The notes under the pieces were generated by a model. That model made no database searches. It worked only from the letters and a program-made list of their open reading frames with translations, and was not told the DNA's origin. A stretch of 64,000 nt of DNA from positions 56,455 through 120,454 of the forward strand of contig NZ_NOYD01000048.1 of the NCBI RefSeq assembly GCF_002258315.1. Direction: 5' to 3'. The translations under genes were made by a program, and so were the position numbers. Of this stretch, positions 9,325 through 18,357 are shown in pieces. The DNA is from Rhodococcus sp. 06-462-5 (GTDB taxonomy: Bacteria > Actinomycetota > Actinomycetes > Mycobacteriales > Mycobacteriaceae). Numbering within the stretch: position 1 is the first letter of the stretch; the number at the start of each line of letters is the position of its first letter.

Positions 9325-12300
9325 CGACAATGTCGGATGAGCTGGCGAAATGGCTAGAGCAGGAGGAGTGTTCGGCGCAGAGAAAGTTAGCCGACGTCGA
9401 TCTTGTTATCGAGAGCAATTTTTCTGAGTCGGATATCCACCGATTGCAAACTTTCTATGGCGCGGCCGTGGCTCGACTGCGGGCAGAGGGGATGAAACCA
9501 TCAGAGCTGATCGCCAAATTTCCAGCACTGACTTTAACCATTCTCGTTGGGCATGCGGCTTTGTCGTACGACTCGGGCCGGTATTGGGAGAGCTTTTGGA
9601 TCGATATGGGTCAGGAGCGAAAACAAGTCTTCGAGAACGAGCTCAGATCATCTGTGAACCGACTGGTCGAAGGTTTTGGTCTGAGGTCCGTGGCGTCAAT
9701 CCAACCTGTGCAGATGCTCGGCATGCACGCGGGTCTGCCTTCCCACTGCATGAGTGATGTTGTCGGCGTTGTCGTCGAGCACCTCAGAAGAGGTAGACGA
9801 GCCACGGGCTCCGCTGTCTTTGAGTGGCTCTGGGCTCCAGGTAAGGAGTACCGGCAGAATTCACTGGACAAACCGGTGCGAAATTTTTTCCACTATGGCG
9901 GCGAGTTCGCACTGGATGTCCTAGACGCGTTTGTGAGGGCGATCGACGGATCCTTTTCGGGCGAGCGTGTGGATCAGGTGCGAGACAACCTGCTGGCGAA
10001 GGTGCCAAGGATTCTGGCCGACGGAATGGCTGCGGCCCTTTGGAAATTTTCTGAAGGTGGTGCTGAGTCTGAAACTGAGGTTCTGACCTTTGCGTCGGAA
10101 ACTCCTCCTCGACTGTTGTTCGACAGTTTGGAGAATCAGGTGATCGTGGCGCTGCCCCGCCGTAGACAAGACGAGTTGTGGTCTGTGAGTGTCGATGGGC
10201 GGGTCCACGATGTTGTCGTTGTTGAGCAGATGTTCGACGAGGTGGGACCACACGAGGAAGCTTTGCCTGGGCCTTTCGAGCAGATTAGGATCGAGGATGC
10301 GTCCTCGGAACGGACTTGGGTGAGAACAGCCGTAAGTCGTGCGGATCCGCTTTTGCTGTTCGACGGTGGAAGCGGATCTTGGATTGCGAATCAGTCGTCC
10401 GTACCGAAGGGCGAGGTTTACGCCCTACTTCCAGTGGGCGCAGTTCTAGAAGATGCGGTTTCGCAAACTGAGCTGAGTCCGTATTTGGAACTGGGAGCGG
10501 TCTATAGGTGGTCCGCGTGGAGAGCTGCCCTGTTCGATCTCTCTAGGTGTACTTCGCTGCAAGTTGTGGATGGAGTCCACCGTGGGCTGTTGCGCGGGGT
10601 GCGCTCCGTGGAAGTGCCGACGTTGATTTACAGAGATCGAATAGTCGGGTTGACGACCAGCAGCGGTATGGCGGTCTATGGGCGTCGGCCTATGATCGAA
10701 CTTCCTCGACGCGATGAGGCTTCCGAACAAGGTTGGGAGATCCGCGTCCGCAACGCCAACGACGACAACGTTGCTGTGCTTCGTCTGGGGTCCGCGATTG
10801 CTCACCCGGTCGATCCTTTTGAGAAGCTTGGACTCCAACTTTTCGGTATGTTCGAGGTTCTCGTGTCTGGCCCCTCCGGCGTGAGCTTGCAGTATCCCGT
10901 GTTTCTGTTGGAGGGCGTGCAGGTCAGCCACTCCGCATGGATCCGTGTTCCGGAATCTCACCAAGGGGCCGGTTCATGTAAGACACTCATTTCTTGTTCG
11001 GGCGCTCTGTCTGCCGAGCATGATTCTGTCGAGTTCGATGTGGGAAAGATGAGTAAGGTCGTCGAATTTCGAGGTGCGAGATTAGCTATTCGGCTCGTGC
11101 TTACTCCGCCCCACGCTTCAACATATTTCGGTCAGCGTGGGGATGTCGTGCGGTGGAGGAGCAGTGTCGCAAAACTTGAGGCAGAGAGCCTCGATGAGGT
11201 ACCGAATCTGATGCTGAACCTGCCGGGATGTACGGCGGTTCGCGTGGAGCTTCAAGCGGATGGTCAATCCACCAAATGGTATGTTCCGACAATTAATTCA
11301 GAAGGTGTGTGCACGGTCGATCTGCGGGTTTTTACAGATGCTGCGCGGCGCGTGCTTTGGAGCCAGCTCACTGCGGTTCTTGTGAATACGACGGGGCAGA
11401 TTCAACGGTTCGTCATCGCCGAGATCGGTGACCCGCCAGCGGAGGATTTATCTGTATCGATTGATGGGAAGTTTCTGGTTTTCGGGGGTTTCAGGCGTCA
11501 GGACGGCCGTGCTGCCTGCCTTTGGTGGGAAACTGCGCCCTGGCAGCCTCCCGAAGTAGTCCTGATCGATTCCGATCGGATCGAATTACCGCGTGCGTTC
11601 GTCGAAGCCGGCCCGATTCGTATCGAAACATACGTTCGCGACACTTCGGGCAGCGGGTCGACGCCGGTAGCACCGGGGAGCCGAGCTGTAGTTGTGGAGC
11701 AGTCTGGGTGGCGCCGTGATCACAACAAGGGGCGCGAACGACTTTCCCGGTATCTCGTCGAGGGAGGCCGTCCGCCGATGGGTGCAAGTACTCTTCCGGA
11801 TATTTGGTCAATATTGATACGGCAGGCCGACCACCTGGACAATGTGCGTGAATCGCAAATGTACCGCGAGCTGGTGCGAGTGCTCCTCGCGTCTCCCCGG
11901 CTAGCGCTCGAGGCTCTTCCCTCAGGGCACGTTCTGCGGGGGGACGTTGTCGCGTCTCTGATTCGATCTGAGCTGGTACGCAGACAGTTTCGCGAATTGT
12001 CTGCTCAATCTTCCGGCGGTGGGCCCTCGTGGGTGCGCTGTCTGGTGGCCCTGGCCGGCGTAACCGGGGGCGCGGGAGGAGACGCAGCAACTGCGTCTCG
12101 AGCCGCACTCAGGAGCTCCGGCGGCCCGGAACTCGAGGGTCTAGTATTTCGAGGCGAAGCCATAACGCTCCATGGCGACGAGCTGGACTCGGCCGTCGAT
12201 GAGTTGGTTGAACAGTCCACTGCGGAACTTGGCTTGCTGCATGTCGATCTGCGCCTGCTCAATAAACACATCGGGAGCTACTCGGCTCGCTGGTCATCGG

Positions 12301-12683
12301 TGCTGTCCGCTGTGACTATGAGCAACGATCAATTTGCAGTGAATAAGATCGTCCGATTGATGGCGGAGGTCAAGTACCTGGCCGGTGAGATCGAGTTTGT
12401 TGCGTCTGTGCCGCATATGGCGCTGATGGAGCGAATCGCGATTTTCGAGCGACTCCCCAAGCCGCGGTTTAATTGGTTTGCGGCGGCGGTGTACTCATTC
12501 GCAGCTGCGTGCCTGTGCAGACTCGAGGCGCACGACCTGGGGGACAATCTGGCCACTCCAGGCGTTCTAGAACAGTGGGCCGAGATCGCGCAAATGTGCC
12601 CCGAGCTGGTTGTTGGCGACCTTGTTATCGCAGATGCACTGGTAGTGAACAACATCTATGGTGAGATCAGCGTCGACCATTAA
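9321..12683 (+). CDS. Large partner protein A', paralogue of the 1004-4420 product (1,120 aa)
   Basis: The protein is collinear with the first gene of the operon. It shares PALTLTILVGHAAL near residue 70, CMSDVV, TGSAVFEWLWAPGKEYR, VRNFFHYGGEFALDV near 190, DPLLLFDGGSGSWI, an ETAPW motif, GWRRDHNKGRERLSRYL and CPELVVGDLVIADAL at the end. By eye, identity is roughly a third in the N-terminal quarter and lower in the centre, so the duplication is old and both copies have been kept intact. The start is GTG 9321 in a GTGA overlap with the helicase stop; ATG 9330 is an alternative with almost no change in length. Two large paralogues around a single helicase suggest a heteromeric complex. No catalytic motif is visible and the function is unknown. 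Confidence 0.85.
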   Translation: MTTMSDELAKWLEQEECSAQRKLADVDLVIESNFSESDIHRLQTFYGAAVARLRAEGMKPSELIAKFPALTLTILVGHAALSYDSGRYWESFWIDMGQERKQVFENELRSSVNRLVEGFGLRSVASIQPVQMLGMHAGLPSHCMSDVVGVVVEHLRRGRRATGSAVFEWLWAPGKEYRQNSLDKPVRNFFHYGGEFALDVLDAFVRAIDGSFSGERVDQVRDNLLAKVPRILADGMAAALWKFSEGGAESETEVLTFASETPPRLLFDSLENQVIVALPRRRQDELWSVSVDGRVHDVVVVEQMFDEVGPHEEALPGPFEQIRIEDASSERTWVRTAVSRADPLLLFDGGSGSWIANQSSVPKGEVYALLPVGAVLEDAVSQTELSPYLELGAVYRWSAWRAALFDLSRCTSLQVVDGVHRGLLRGVRSVEVPTLIYRDRIVGLTTSSGMAVYGRRPMIELPRRDEASEQGWEIRVRNANDDNVAVLRLGSAIAHPVDPFEKLGLQLFGMFEVLVSGPSGVSLQYPVFLLEGVQVSHSAWIRVPESHQGAGSCKTLISCSGALSAEHDSVEFDVGKMSKVVEFRGARLAIRLVLTPPHASTYFGQRGDVVRWRSSVAKLEAESLDEVPNLMLNLPGCTAVRVELQADGQSTKWYVPTINSEGVCTVDLRVFTDAARRVLWSQLTAVLVNTTGQIQRFVIAEIGDPPAEDLSVSIDGKFLVFGGFRRQDGRAACLWWETAPWQPPEVVLIDSDRIELPRAFVEAGPIRIETYVRDTSGSGSTPVAPGSRAVVVEQSGWRRDHNKGRERLSRYLVEGGRPPMGASTLPDIWSILIRQADHLDNVRESQMYRELVRVLLASPRLALEALPSGHVLRGDVVASLIRSELVRRQFRELSAQSSGGGPSWVRCLVALAGVTGGAGGDAATASRAALRSSGGPELEGLVFRGEAITLHGDELDSAVDELVEQSTAELGLLHVDLRLLNKHIGSYSARWSSVLSAVTMSNDQFAVNKIVRLMAEVKYLAGEIEFVASVPHMALMERIAIFERLPKPRFNWFAAAVYSFAAACLCRLEAHDLGDNLATPGVLEQWAEIAQMCPELVVGDLVIADALVVNNIYGEISVDH

Positions 12684-12764
12684 TGGTTCAGGTGGGTATG
12701 CCAAGGGCGCTGAAAATCGGTTCGAATCACTAGCCACTTGATGTGAATGGCTAATTCATCATCT

Positions 12765-12780
12765 GAGCTGTGAGCAGCTC
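12765..12780. terminator. Short hairpin after the helicase operon
   Basis: GAGCTG at 12765-12770 pairs exactly with CAGCTC at 12775-12780 around a 4-nt loop. It lies 82 bases after the operon stop in the convergent gap. There is no T-tract, so a terminator role is only possible. Confidence 0.3.
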
Positions 12781-12791
12781 GCTGCGTTTAC

Positions 12792-12818
12792 TCCGTCAGC
12801 AAGACCGAGCCTGACGGA
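12792..12818. terminator. Inverted repeat between convergent operons
   Basis: TCCGTCAG at 12792-12799 is the exact reverse complement of CTGACGGA at 12811-12818, with an 11-nt loop. It sits immediately before the 3' end of the convergent helicase gene (12830) and could serve both strands as a bidirectional terminator. No long T-run is present. Confidence 0.45.
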
Positions 12819-12829
12819 CTAAACGAAGC

Positions 12830-15094
12830 TCATACACTGGTGCCTCTCTCTTCATAGCCAGCGCTGAGGAGCTCGGACCTCTGTCCACTCCAGGTCACGA
12901 TGAGCTCATCTCGGGCGCGGCTCGACGCAACGTACAGTAGCGAACGCTCGCGCAGCGAAGCCTCCGCTTTCTCCTCTTTAGGTACAGATCGTAGGGTTGC
13001 AACCGAGGGCACATTCTTGTCATCGATGCCCGACAAAATGACCCGCGAGAACTCCATGCCCTTCGAGCGGTGCATCGTGAGAACCTGGGGGTGTCCGAGG
13101 GAGGCCACACTCTTGTCTAACGCGCGGGCATCGACGTCCCGTTCACCGAGACCGCGAACAAATCGGTCGCGGTCATCCTGGCTACGCGTGAGGACGGCGA
13201 TAGAGGAATCTTCGACTCCGGCCGCGATCCACTTCTTGATCTGGGCAGCAGCAGTGTCGAACTCTTCGGTCTGATTTGCACACTTGATCAGCTCTGGATT
13301 TGGCCCCGAGCGGGCAGAACGATAGTCCTTCGTCGTTTCTTCGCCTTCTTGCAAGTCCTTGTACTCAGCACCTGACAAAATTCCAACTGCAAAATGCAGG
13401 TTCTGGGCGGTCGTACGGTAGTTCAACGTGAGCCTCCGAGAGCGGCCGACGATCTTGATGCCGAAGCGCGCCAGCACAACTGGCTGTCCGTAGATTCGCT
13501 GGTGTGAGTCTTCAGCAATGAACAGGTCGTTGGGCCCCTCTGCCACAAGCGCACGAAGAAGTGCCCAGTGAGTTGCGTGAAGGTCCTGGGCCTCATCGAC
13601 GATGACGTGGTCGGCTAGATTTCCGTAGCCTGCTTCGGCCCGCTGACGGAGGTGCTCCGCTGCCAGAGCCAAAACTTCGGGAAAGCTGATCGTGCCTTCC
13701 GTCTGACTGTACCTACGGTAGGTCTCGACGAGCGTCCACACCGCGATGCGCTGAGGTCGGCTCAATCGAACCCCGCGTCCCGGCCGGGCGACCTTTGCGT
13801 ATTGCTCCAACGAGGTGACCTTGTTCCCGAGGACCACGGCAATATACTCATTCTCCAGGAATGATGGGTTTGCGATATTCGGATCGAGGTCAGTGTCAGT
13901 GTTCTGCAGAACTTCCCGCCACATGTTGCTGCTCTTTGTTCGCACCGGTCCGAATTCTGCGTCTGCCCTCCCCAGCACGCCCTTGCACGCAGGCCGGAGG
14001 TCACCGGCTTGGTCGATCACCGCTTTCGCGAGCGCATCGATGCCGTTTACATAGACGCCCTGTTGCCCAGGCTTCGGGGGAGTAGGAATGTCAGGATCCA
14101 GTGCGAGCATGTCGGCCTTGAGGCCCTGTGCGAGTGTCGCGTTGTACGTCGTCAGAATGATGCGAGCGTCGACATCTGTCTTTCCCAAATGGCGTGCTCG
14201 GTGAATTGCCACGACGGTTTTACCTGTTCCAGCACCACCGGCCAGACGAAATGCACCCTGACGATTTGTTTCGGTGAATGCACGCTGTTCGGGGTGAAGG
14301 AATGTGCGCCATGCACCGAAGTCGCCGCCCTCGATGACCCGTCGAAGCTCGTCATTGTCCTCGATGTACGCGAATTGCATCTTGGTCGCGGGGTGGTCGA
14401 GAGCCTTGAGGATTTGCTCGTCCTCATCGAGTGCCGGATCGATTGCTGTCTCGTCAAATCCATGCTTCGCGCGGATATCGGTGATGCTCAGTCCGGTGGC
14501 AAGATCGAGTAGAGCGCTTCCTTGCCAGCCGATTGCGTCGGCTGCGATCTCGGTGATCTCGAAATCGTCCGTGGCGAGCATCGCACGCTGAGCGATGCCG
14601 GCATCGAGGCCGAGAAGATCGGTCAGGTCCGCTAGCGAATAACCAATATTTGCGAGGAAGGGAGGACTTTCACTGTGTGACTTGAGTGCTCGGTCGAGGT
14701 CGCCATTGGGGTCTTGGACAACGACGCGCTTCTTCCTATCGGCGTGACCGTCGAGTTCGCCGATGATGCCTTCGAGTACATTGTTGATCGGGTTGACCCG
14801 GAGTGTGGAGCGTTCAGCGAGTTTGATGGCCTCGTCGTGAGGCCAAGTTCCCATGTAGAGGTAGGTGACGTTGCCTGCCTTGTCTTCGACCTTGAAGAGA
14901 ATGGCGCGGAACTGAAGGTCGACACGGCCAGTGCGGACGCGCTCGTCTACAGCAGCATTGAGGGGTTCGATATGCAGCGAGGCGGACGTGTCGTCAGCAT
15001 TGAGTTTTTCGAAGAAGTCGTACACCTTGTGCCGGATGGACCCATCGAGCTTGGGCATTGCCTTGTTGTTCGATGCAATTACCAAATTCGGCAC
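12830..15094 (-). CDS. UvrD/Rep-type SF1 helicase with RelE-like N-terminal domain (754 aa)
   Basis: This is an SF1A helicase. Walker A is GGAGTGKT at about 286-293, the Walker B-type VDEAQD lies around residue 500, LNYRTT is motif IV-like, and MHRSKGMEFSRVIL is motif V-like near the end. Residues 1-110 look separate: a basic segment followed by QFRAILFKVE (about 61-70) and GTWPHDEAIKLAER (about 82-95). This order, a core strand with RAI then an HDEA helix, is that of RelE/ParE-fold toxins, here fused to the helicase (inference). GTG 15094 is chosen because it overlaps the stop of the upstream small gene (TAGTG). A longer frame to 15331 exists but would run through that gene. The orientation is convergent to the A-helicase-A' operon. 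A defence or DNA-repair role is likely but unproven. Confidence 0.8.
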   Translation of the reverse strand: MPNLVIASNNKAMPKLDGSIRHKVYDFFEKLNADDTSASLHIEPLNAAVDERVRTGRVDLQFRAILFKVEDKAGNVTYLYMGTWPHDEAIKLAERSTLRVNPINNVLEGIIGELDGHADRKKRVVVQDPNGDLDRALKSHSESPPFLANIGYSLADLTDLLGLDAGIAQRAMLATDDFEITEIAADAIGWQGSALLDLATGLSITDIRAKHGFDETAIDPALDEDEQILKALDHPATKMQFAYIEDNDELRRVIEGGDFGAWRTFLHPEQRAFTETNRQGAFRLAGGAGTGKTVVAIHRARHLGKTDVDARIILTTYNATLAQGLKADMLALDPDIPTPPKPGQQGVYVNGIDALAKAVIDQAGDLRPACKGVLGRADAEFGPVRTKSSNMWREVLQNTDTDLDPNIANPSFLENEYIAVVLGNKVTSLEQYAKVARPGRGVRLSRPQRIAVWTLVETYRRYSQTEGTISFPEVLALAAEHLRQRAEAGYGNLADHVIVDEAQDLHATHWALLRALVAEGPNDLFIAEDSHQRIYGQPVVLARFGIKIVGRSRRLTLNYRTTAQNLHFAVGILSGAEYKDLQEGEETTKDYRSARSGPNPELIKCANQTEEFDTAAAQIKKWIAAGVEDSSIAVLTRSQDDRDRFVRGLGERDVDARALDKSVASLGHPQVLTMHRSKGMEFSRVILSGIDDKNVPSVATLRSVPKEEKAEASLRERSLLYVASSRARDELIVTWSGQRSELLSAGYEERGTSV

Positions 15095-15363
15095 TACAGC
15101 ACTCCATTCGCTTTGAGGTACTGAACTATCTGCTCGACGCGAGCCACAGACATCATCCAGCCTGCGCTGTTGATCGTATTCGCATCCTCGAGCGGTAACT
15201 CTTCTGCCACGCCGACCGGGGCCTGCGGCCACGCGAAGTCGAGCAAGACGCACTGATCGGTTTTGTAGCCGAGCTGGGGTAGCGGCATGCCTGGGACTAC
15301 TGGAGAGCGGCCACGTGATCCTTCGGCGCATCCGAGATCGTCTCGTGGGAGAGACGTTGTCAC
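15094..15363 (-). CDS. Small hypothetical protein coupled to the UvrD-like helicase (89 aa)
   Basis: This is a short frame whose stop TAG (15096-15094) shares one base with the GTG start of the helicase, a typical translational coupling. The protein is acidic in the middle (AEELPLEDANTINSAGW) and ends in a helical segment, ARVEQIVQYLKANGVL. I recognise no family. The start is uncertain: GTG 15363 gives 89 residues, while an internal ATG at 15288 would give 64 residues beginning MPLPQLGYKTDQ. It is probably an accessory subunit, specificity factor or antitoxin-like partner of the helicase, which is inference from arrangement only. Confidence 0.55.
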   Translation of the reverse strand: MTTSLPRDDLGCAEGSRGRSPVVPGMPLPQLGYKTDQCVLLDFAWPQAPVGVAEELPLEDANTINSAGWMMSVARVEQIVQYLKANGVL

Positions 15364-15511
15364 TCCGAGGTAGACGCTAACTGCTGGTCCGTTCGACCAT
15401 CGCTGTCCGCAATGTGATTCGCTGATCGCGCTTTGACTTCTAAAGAGACGACACGCTCGGGTTGTGCCAATGCGTACATCAGGGATGGTCCTTCGCTAGT
15501 AGCCTGTACCT

Positions 15512-17062
15512 GTGAAAACTACTGACCTCGCCAAGGTGCGGTCCACGCTGTGGGCCGCTGCGGATGAGTTGCGAGCCAATTCCAAGCTCACGCCCGGCCA
15601 GTATCGCGACCCTGTGCTGGGCTTGGTGTTTCTCGCGTACGCCGAGAACCGGTTCGAAGTTGTCCGGGGTGAGGTCGAGGCCAAAGCCACCACTCGCAAC
15701 CCGCCGACGATCGCGGACTACAAGGCAAAATCGGTACTCTACGTCCCCGGTGAGTCGCGCCTCTCCAATTTGGTGGACCTCCCCGAAGGCGAGGACGTCG
15801 GCAAAGCCACCGACGAGGCGATAAAGGCCATCGAGGCAGCTAATCCCGAACTGAAGGACATACTGCCGCGCGGCTATCAGAAGCTTGAGCGCTCGACCCT
15901 GATAGAGTTGCTTCGCCTCTTCGCGCCGCTGCCGACGCAGCTAGAAGGGGATGCATTTGGGTTCATCTACGAGGACTTCCTGTCCCATTTTGCGGCTCAG
16001 GAAGGCAGGGGTGGCGGAGAGTATTTCACGCCATACTCGATCGTCCGCCTCATCGTTGAGATCTTGCAGCCGTTCCAAGGTCGAGTATTCGACCCCGCGT
16101 GCGGCTCGGGCGGCATGTTCGTCCAGTGCGCGAAGTTCGTCGAACGTCACCACGATTCGGCCAGCCGTAAACTCTCCGTGTTCGGCGCGGAGAAGACCGA
16201 GGACACCGTTCCGCTCGCCAAGATGAACCTCGCACTCCACGGGCTTTCCGGCGACATCCGCCAGGCCAACAGCTACTACGAGGACCCGCATAGCGCCGTG
16301 GGTGCTTTCGACTACGTGATGGCCAATCCTCCTTTCAATGTCGACAAAATTAAGAAGGAGCAGTTGGCCGGCGACAAGCGGTACCCGTTCGGCGTACCCA
16401 GGGCCGACAACGGCAACTTCTTGTGGATCCAGCAATTCTATGCGGCACTCTCGCCGAGGGGTCGCGCTGGATTCGTCATGGCCAATTCTGCTGGCGATGC
16501 TGGCCACTCTGAGAAAGAAATCCGCAAGCAGTTGGTCGAGTCGGGCACCGTCGACGTAATGGTCGCGATCAGCTCCAACTTCTTCTACACCGTCACCCTG
16601 CCGGTAACGCTGTGGTTCCTCGACAGGGCTAAGGCCGGCACACCGCGCGAAGACACGGTGTTGTTTCTCGACGCCCGGCATATCTTCAGGCAGATCGACC
16701 GCGCCCACCGCGACTTCGCACCTGAGCAGATCGAGTTTCTCGCCAACATCGTCCGCCTGTACCGTGGCGAAGACATTGAGACCGGTGCGGGGAGCGATGT
16801 TCTCGTCAAGGCCGGCTTCCCCGACGGCAAGTACGTCGACGTCGGCGGCCTGTGCAAGGTCGCCACCCGCGCCGAGATCGAAGTGCAGGGCTGGAGTTTA
16901 AACCCGGGGCGCTACACCGGCACCGCTAGCATTGACGAGAGCGATGTCGACTTCATCGGAGATCTTGAAGTTCTATATGAGGAGTTCACGATCCTGAGCG
17001 ACGAGGCTGACGTCCTTCGCTCAAAAGTGGATGCGGTTGTTCAAGGGTTTTTTCACGCATGA
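15512..17062 (+). CDS. hsdM: Type I restriction-modification N6-adenine methyltransferase subunit HsdM
   Basis: This is the modification subunit of a type I system; with HsdS it methylates adenine in the recognition site using S-adenosylmethionine. The N-terminal HsdM helical domain covers about residues 1-140 (from KTTDLAKVRSTLW). Methyltransferase motif I is DPACGSGG at 194-201 and catalytic motif IV is NPPF at 272-275. The length, 516 residues, is normal for the family. It starts with GTG 15512, first in the operon, and its stop overlaps hsdS in ATGA. The gap 15364-15511 separates it from a divergent gene and must hold its promoter, although I cannot single out -35/-10 boxes. Confidence 0.97.
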   Translation: MKTTDLAKVRSTLWAAADELRANSKLTPGQYRDPVLGLVFLAYAENRFEVVRGEVEAKATTRNPPTIADYKAKSVLYVPGESRLSNLVDLPEGEDVGKATDEAIKAIEAANPELKDILPRGYQKLERSTLIELLRLFAPLPTQLEGDAFGFIYEDFLSHFAAQEGRGGGEYFTPYSIVRLIVEILQPFQGRVFDPACGSGGMFVQCAKFVERHHDSASRKLSVFGAEKTEDTVPLAKMNLALHGLSGDIRQANSYYEDPHSAVGAFDYVMANPPFNVDKIKKEQLAGDKRYPFGVPRADNGNFLWIQQFYAALSPRGRAGFVMANSAGDAGHSEKEIRKQLVESGTVDVMVAISSNFFYTVTLPVTLWFLDRAKAGTPREDTVLFLDARHIFRQIDRAHRDFAPEQIEFLANIVRLYRGEDIETGAGSDVLVKAGFPDGKYVDVGGLCKVATRAEIEVQGWSLNPGRYTGTASIDESDVDFIGDLEVLYEEFTILSDEADVLRSKVDAVVQGFFHA

Positions 17063-18357
17063 CTCCGGCGTTTAAGGACTTGGTCGCATACGACATCGGA
17101 GGCGGCTGGGGGTCCGACGTTTGCCAGTCCGAGTATGAGTCGATCGGCTACGTAATCCGTGGAACCGATATTCCGCGCGTCGCCGTCGGCGATGTGAACA
17201 CCGTGCCGCTCCGATTCCACAAGGCCTCGAACCTTGCGTCGCGAAAGCTGCAATCTGGAGATATTGTGTTCGAGGTTTCTGGAGGCAGCAAAGGTCAGCC
17301 GGTTGGTCGGGCATTGCAAATCACCGACAAAATTCTGGGTAGATTCGACCAACCCGTCATGTGCGCGAGCTTTTGCAAGCTTATTCGACTCGATCCCGGT
17401 CGAGCGTTGCCGGGCTATGTCTTCAGGGTCCTGCAGGCCGCTTATGCAGACGGTGGGCTAGACAGCTTTCAGGTCCAATCCACAGGAATTACAAATTTCA
17501 AATGGAAGCCGTTCCTTGAGCATTTCAAGATCGAACTTCCCGATCCTGAAGTGCAGCGACGAGTCGCGTCGGTCATGGACAGCTTCGATGACCTGATCGA
17601 GAACAACCGCCGGCGGGTGGAGGTGCTGGAGGAGATGGCGCGGGCAATTTACCGCGAGTGGTTCGTAGAGTTCCGTTACCCCGGTCACCGCGGCGTGCCT
17701 TTAGTCGACTCCGCACGCGGGCCGATTCCTGAGAACTGGACCTGGGGCCAGCTTGACTACTTGGTGCAGGTAGTCAAGGACACTGTTGACCCATCCACTC
17801 TCGATCCAGACACGCCGGCCGTGGGGCTCGAGCACATCCCAAGGAATCAATTGACGCTGGATGACTGGGGCGTCGCAGGCGAGCAGGGCAGTCGAAAGGC
17901 TGTTTTCTCAAAGGGGGATGTGTTGTTCGGGAAGATCCGGCCGTACTTCCACAAGGTCAGTGTCGCGCCGGTTGACGGGATCAGTTCGACCGACGCCATC
18001 GTCATCCGACCAGTGGAGCAACATTGGGGCGAGGTGGCAATGGTCGTGTCCAGCGCTTCCTTTGTCGCGCACGCCACCCAGACATCCAACGGGACTAAGA
18101 TGCCCCGGGCTGACTGGAAGGTGCTGGGCCAATGGCCCGTTGCCGTACCTTCCGCAGGACTATCTCAATCTTTTACCGGCATTGTGCGGGACCACCTTGA
18201 ACTAGCCAAGACCTTGATGTTTGAAAATCGACGGCTGTCCGAACTGCGTGACCTCCTACTGCCGAAGCTGGTGACTGGTCAGATCGACGTTTCGACACTA
18301 GACCTGGACACTATGATTTCGACAGGCTTGATGAGAGAGGGGTCGGTGGCACCATGA
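17059..18357 (+). CDS. hsdS: Type I restriction-modification specificity subunit HsdS
   Basis: This subunit selects the DNA target for both HsdM and HsdR. It shows the usual two-part layout: a first target-recognition domain (about 1-165), a conserved helical spacer around 170-215 (QRRVASVMDSFDDLIENNRR, then MARAIYREWFVEFRYPG), a second target-recognition domain (about 225-385), and a second spacer at the C-terminus (ENRRLSELRDLLLPKLVTG). Both recognition domains are intact, so a bipartite asymmetric target is expected; its sequence cannot be read from the protein. It overlaps hsdM (ATGA) and hsdR (ATGA). Confidence 0.96.
   Translation: MTPAFKDLVAYDIGGGWGSDVCQSEYESIGYVIRGTDIPRVAVGDVNTVPLRFHKASNLASRKLQSGDIVFEVSGGSKGQPVGRALQITDKILGRFDQPVMCASFCKLIRLDPGRALPGYVFRVLQAAYADGGLDSFQVQSTGITNFKWKPFLEHFKIELPDPEVQRRVASVMDSFDDLIENNRRRVEVLEEMARAIYREWFVEFRYPGHRGVPLVDSARGPIPENWTWGQLDYLVQVVKDTVDPSTLDPDTPAVGLEHIPRNQLTLDDWGVAGEQGSRKAVFSKGDVLFGKIRPYFHKVSVAPVDGISSTDAIVIRPVEQHWGEVAMVVSSASFVAHATQTSNGTKMPRADWKVLGQWPVAVPSAGLSQSFTGIVRDHLELAKTLMFENRRLSELRDLLLPKLVTGQIDVSTLDLDTMISTGLMREGSVAP

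Noticed and set aside
1004..12683. DISARM, BREX or Dpd assignment of the helicase operon
   Set aside because: There is no DISARM methyltransferase or phospholipase-D gene, no PglZ or BrxC for BREX, and no preQ0 genes for Dpd. A Druantia III-like origin remains possible but the second partner does not fit the described form.
15095..15331. N-terminal extension of the UvrD-like helicase
   Set aside because: The extension is low-complexity Arg-rich and overlaps the small gene; the GTG sharing a base with that gene's stop is a better start.
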